The translations under genes were made by a program, and so were the position numbers. A stretch of DNA of 24,109 nt. Origin: DATDCY01 sp964513745. GTDB taxonomy: Bacteria > JAUVQV01 > DATDCY01. Positions 23,105 through 24,109 of the stretch are shown here, one piece after another (within the stretch, counting starts at the first letter, position 1; each line of letters starts with the position of its first letter). The notes under the pieces are model-generated. The model was not told the DNA's origin, did not search any database, and saw only the letters and a program-made list of their open reading frames with translations. The DNA is taken from contig CAZEOK010000041.1 in assembly GCA_964513745.1 (NCBI GenBank), positions 1 through 24,109 of the forward strand. The letters run 5' to 3'.

Positions 23105-23114
23105 ATGCTATCAT
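23105..23114. promoter_or_regulatory. Overlapping divergent extended -10 elements (gatC / TPR paralogue 3)
   Basis: Plus strand TGCTATCAT (23106-23114) and minus strand TGATAGCAT (23113-23105) are both extended -10 sequences and use almost the same bases. Transcription for gatC would start near 23121, and for the TPR gene at about its ATG (23097). RNA polymerase could not occupy both at once. Confidence 0.4.
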
Positions 23115-23156
23115 GAATGTCTGGCCCGGCTGGCTGGCCGGCTAGAGGAGGTTCTG

Positions 23157-23465
23157 GTGGGCGATATGCAGGGGCGGGACAGGATCACCGCCGATCAAGT
23201 TCGTTACGTGGCGTCCCTGGCGCGCCTCGACCTTGCCCCCGGCGAGGAGGAGCGGCTCACCGGCCAACTCAACGCCATCCTCGAGTACATGGGTCAGCTG
23301 GCGGAGGTTGACACGACCGGCGTCGAGCCGACAAGCCACGTGCTGCCGCTGACGAACGTGATGCGCGACGACGTCGCGCATCAGTGCCTGTCGACCGCCG
23401 AAGCGCTCGCGAACGCGCCGGCCGCCGATCAGGGCCACTTCGCGGTGCCGAAGATCATCGAATGA
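23157..23465 (+). CDS. gatC: Asp-tRNA(Asn)/Glu-tRNA(Gln) amidotransferase subunit C
   Basis: A 102-residue subunit of GatCAB, which converts mischarged Glu-tRNA(Gln) or Asp-tRNA(Asn) to the correct amide form. It shows the family pattern DQVRYVASLARLDLAPGEEERL, LNAILEYMGQLAEVDTTGVEP, VLPLTNVMRDDV and the C-terminal GHFAVPKIIE. GatC acts as a chaperone-like belt between GatA and GatB. The start is GTG at 23157, preceded by GAGGAGG at good distance; the ATG four codons later (23166) lies too far from it. The stop overlaps the gatA ATG (ATGA), so translation is coupled. Confidence 0.96.
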   Translation: MGDMQGRDRITADQVRYVASLARLDLAPGEEERLTGQLNAILEYMGQLAEVDTTGVEPTSHVLPLTNVMRDDVAHQCLSTAEALANAPAADQGHFAVPKIIE

Positions 23466-24109
23466 GCGATCTGGTCTGGCTGACGCTGCGGCAGTTCGCC
23501 GACGGGCACCGCCGGGGCGATTTCTCCTCCGAGGAGGTCACCCGCGCGCTGCTCGAGCGCATCGGGCGCGTCGAGCCGGCGGTGCACGCCTACCTGCGCG
23601 TCGATGCCGACGCGGCCCTCGCCGCCGCCCGCCGTGCCGATCGCGAAGCCCCGACGCCGGACCGGCGCCCGCCGCTCTGGGGCGCGCCGCTCGCCCTGAA
23701 GGACAACCTTTGCACGCGCGGCGCGCCCACTACCTGCGCCTCGCGCATCCTGGAGAACTTTGTGCCCCCCTACGACGCGACCGTCGTCGAGCGCCTGCGC
23801 GCGGCCGGCGCCGTGTTCCTGGGCAAGACGAACCTCGACGAATTCGCGATGGGCTCCTCGACCGAGAACTCGGCGTTCGGCGCCACCAGCAACCCCTGGG
23901 ACACGGCGACGATCCCCGGCGGTTCCTCGGGGGGCTCCGCGGCCGCCGTCGCAGCCGGCGAGTGCCTTGCGGCGCTCGGCTCGGACACCGGCGGCTCGAT
24001 CCGCCAGCCCGCGGCCTGCTGCGGCATCGCCGGGCTCAAGCCCACCTACGGCAGCGTTTCGCGCTACGGTCTGATGGCCTTCGCCTCCTCGCTCGACCAG
24101 ATCGGCCCG
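23462..24109 (+). CDS. gatA: Asp-tRNA(Asn)/Glu-tRNA(Gln) amidotransferase subunit A, N-terminal part (runs off window)
   Basis: The first 216 residues of the glutamine amidase subunit, which frees ammonia for GatB. The amidase signature is complete so far: Lys80 in LALKDN, Ser155 in IPGGSSGGSAAAV and Ser179 in SDTGGSIRQPA. The spacing of 24 between the two serines and their position one residue beyond those of the well-studied S. aureus enzyme agree with the Ser-cisSer-Lys triad. The frame is open to the last base of the window. The ATG overlaps the gatC stop by 4 nt. gatB is expected further downstream but is not visible. Confidence 0.97.
   Translation, partial: MSDLVWLTLRQFADGHRRGDFSSEEVTRALLERIGRVEPAVHAYLRVDADAALAAARRADREAPTPDRRPPLWGAPLALKDNLCTRGAPTTCASRILENFVPPYDATVVERLRAAGAVFLGKTNLDEFAMGSSTENSAFGATSNPWDTATIPGGSSGGSAAAVAAGECLAALGSDTGGSIRQPAACCGIAGLKPTYGSVSRYGLMAFASSLDQIGP

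Noticed and set aside
1..24109. CRISPR array, insertion sequence, prophage or tRNA genes
   Set aside because: No regular spaced repeats, transposase or integrase motifs, or cloverleaf apart from the tmRNA tRNA-like domain were found.

Overview
The window is a G+C-rich chromosomal segment (roughly two thirds G+C or more by eye) from a Gram-negative bacterium. A hom gene next to a COG3635-type phosphoglycerate mutase homologue, a phosphate-type binding protein with a hybrid histidine kinase, an HD-GYP protein, and three large TPR membrane proteins suggest a deltaproteobacterial (Desulfobacterota/Desulfuromonadota-like) lineage. That placement is inference; there is no rRNA here. No phage, insertion sequence, tRNA or CRISPR array was seen.

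Layout. 1-2276 (+): the 3' end of homoserine dehydrogenase, a possible 61-codon bridging frame holding a dispersed repeat, apgM (proposed homoserine kinase) and smpB, all joined by 1-4 nt stop/start overlaps. 2322-5398 (-): a secreted PstS-like binding protein translationally coupled to a hybrid sensor kinase, preceded by a large inverted repeat that covers the Shine-Dalgarno sequence. 5514-5931 (+): ssrA (tmRNA) with its own promoter; its protein partner SmpB is 3 kb away. 6054-6700 (-): a VapBC-type toxin-antitoxin pair with an AT-rich promoter/operator. 6826-12904 (-): a TPR membrane protein resembling TMTC/GT-C glycosyltransferases, a lipoprotein of unknown function, and a SWIM-SNF2 helicase. 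13057-14820 (+): a CDF-like cation transporter and CorA. 14888-15808 (-): an HD-GYP phosphodiesterase. 16174-19612 (+): glmU and glmS, with a second, inverted copy of the dispersed repeat between them. 19599-23097 (-): two more TPR membrane proteins in tandem, paralogous to the first. 23157-24109 (+): gatC and the 5' part of gatA.

How the genes work together. SmpB and tmRNA form the trans-translation ribosome-rescue system. GlmS and GlmU supply glucosamine-6-phosphate and UDP-GlcNAc for the cell wall and LPS. GatCA belongs to the amidotransferase that makes Gln-tRNA or Asn-tRNA. Hom and ApgM probably act in succession toward threonine. The binding protein and hybrid kinase look like one sensory unit without a linked DNA-binding regulator. 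The three TMTC-like proteins are the main unexplained expansion and may glycosylate exported proteins or envelope components.

The points most worth following are the three TMTC-like paralogues, the inverted repeat pair at 424-514 and 17642-17733, the SD-covering inverted repeat at 5404-5440, and the overlapping divergent -10 elements between gatC and the third TPR gene.
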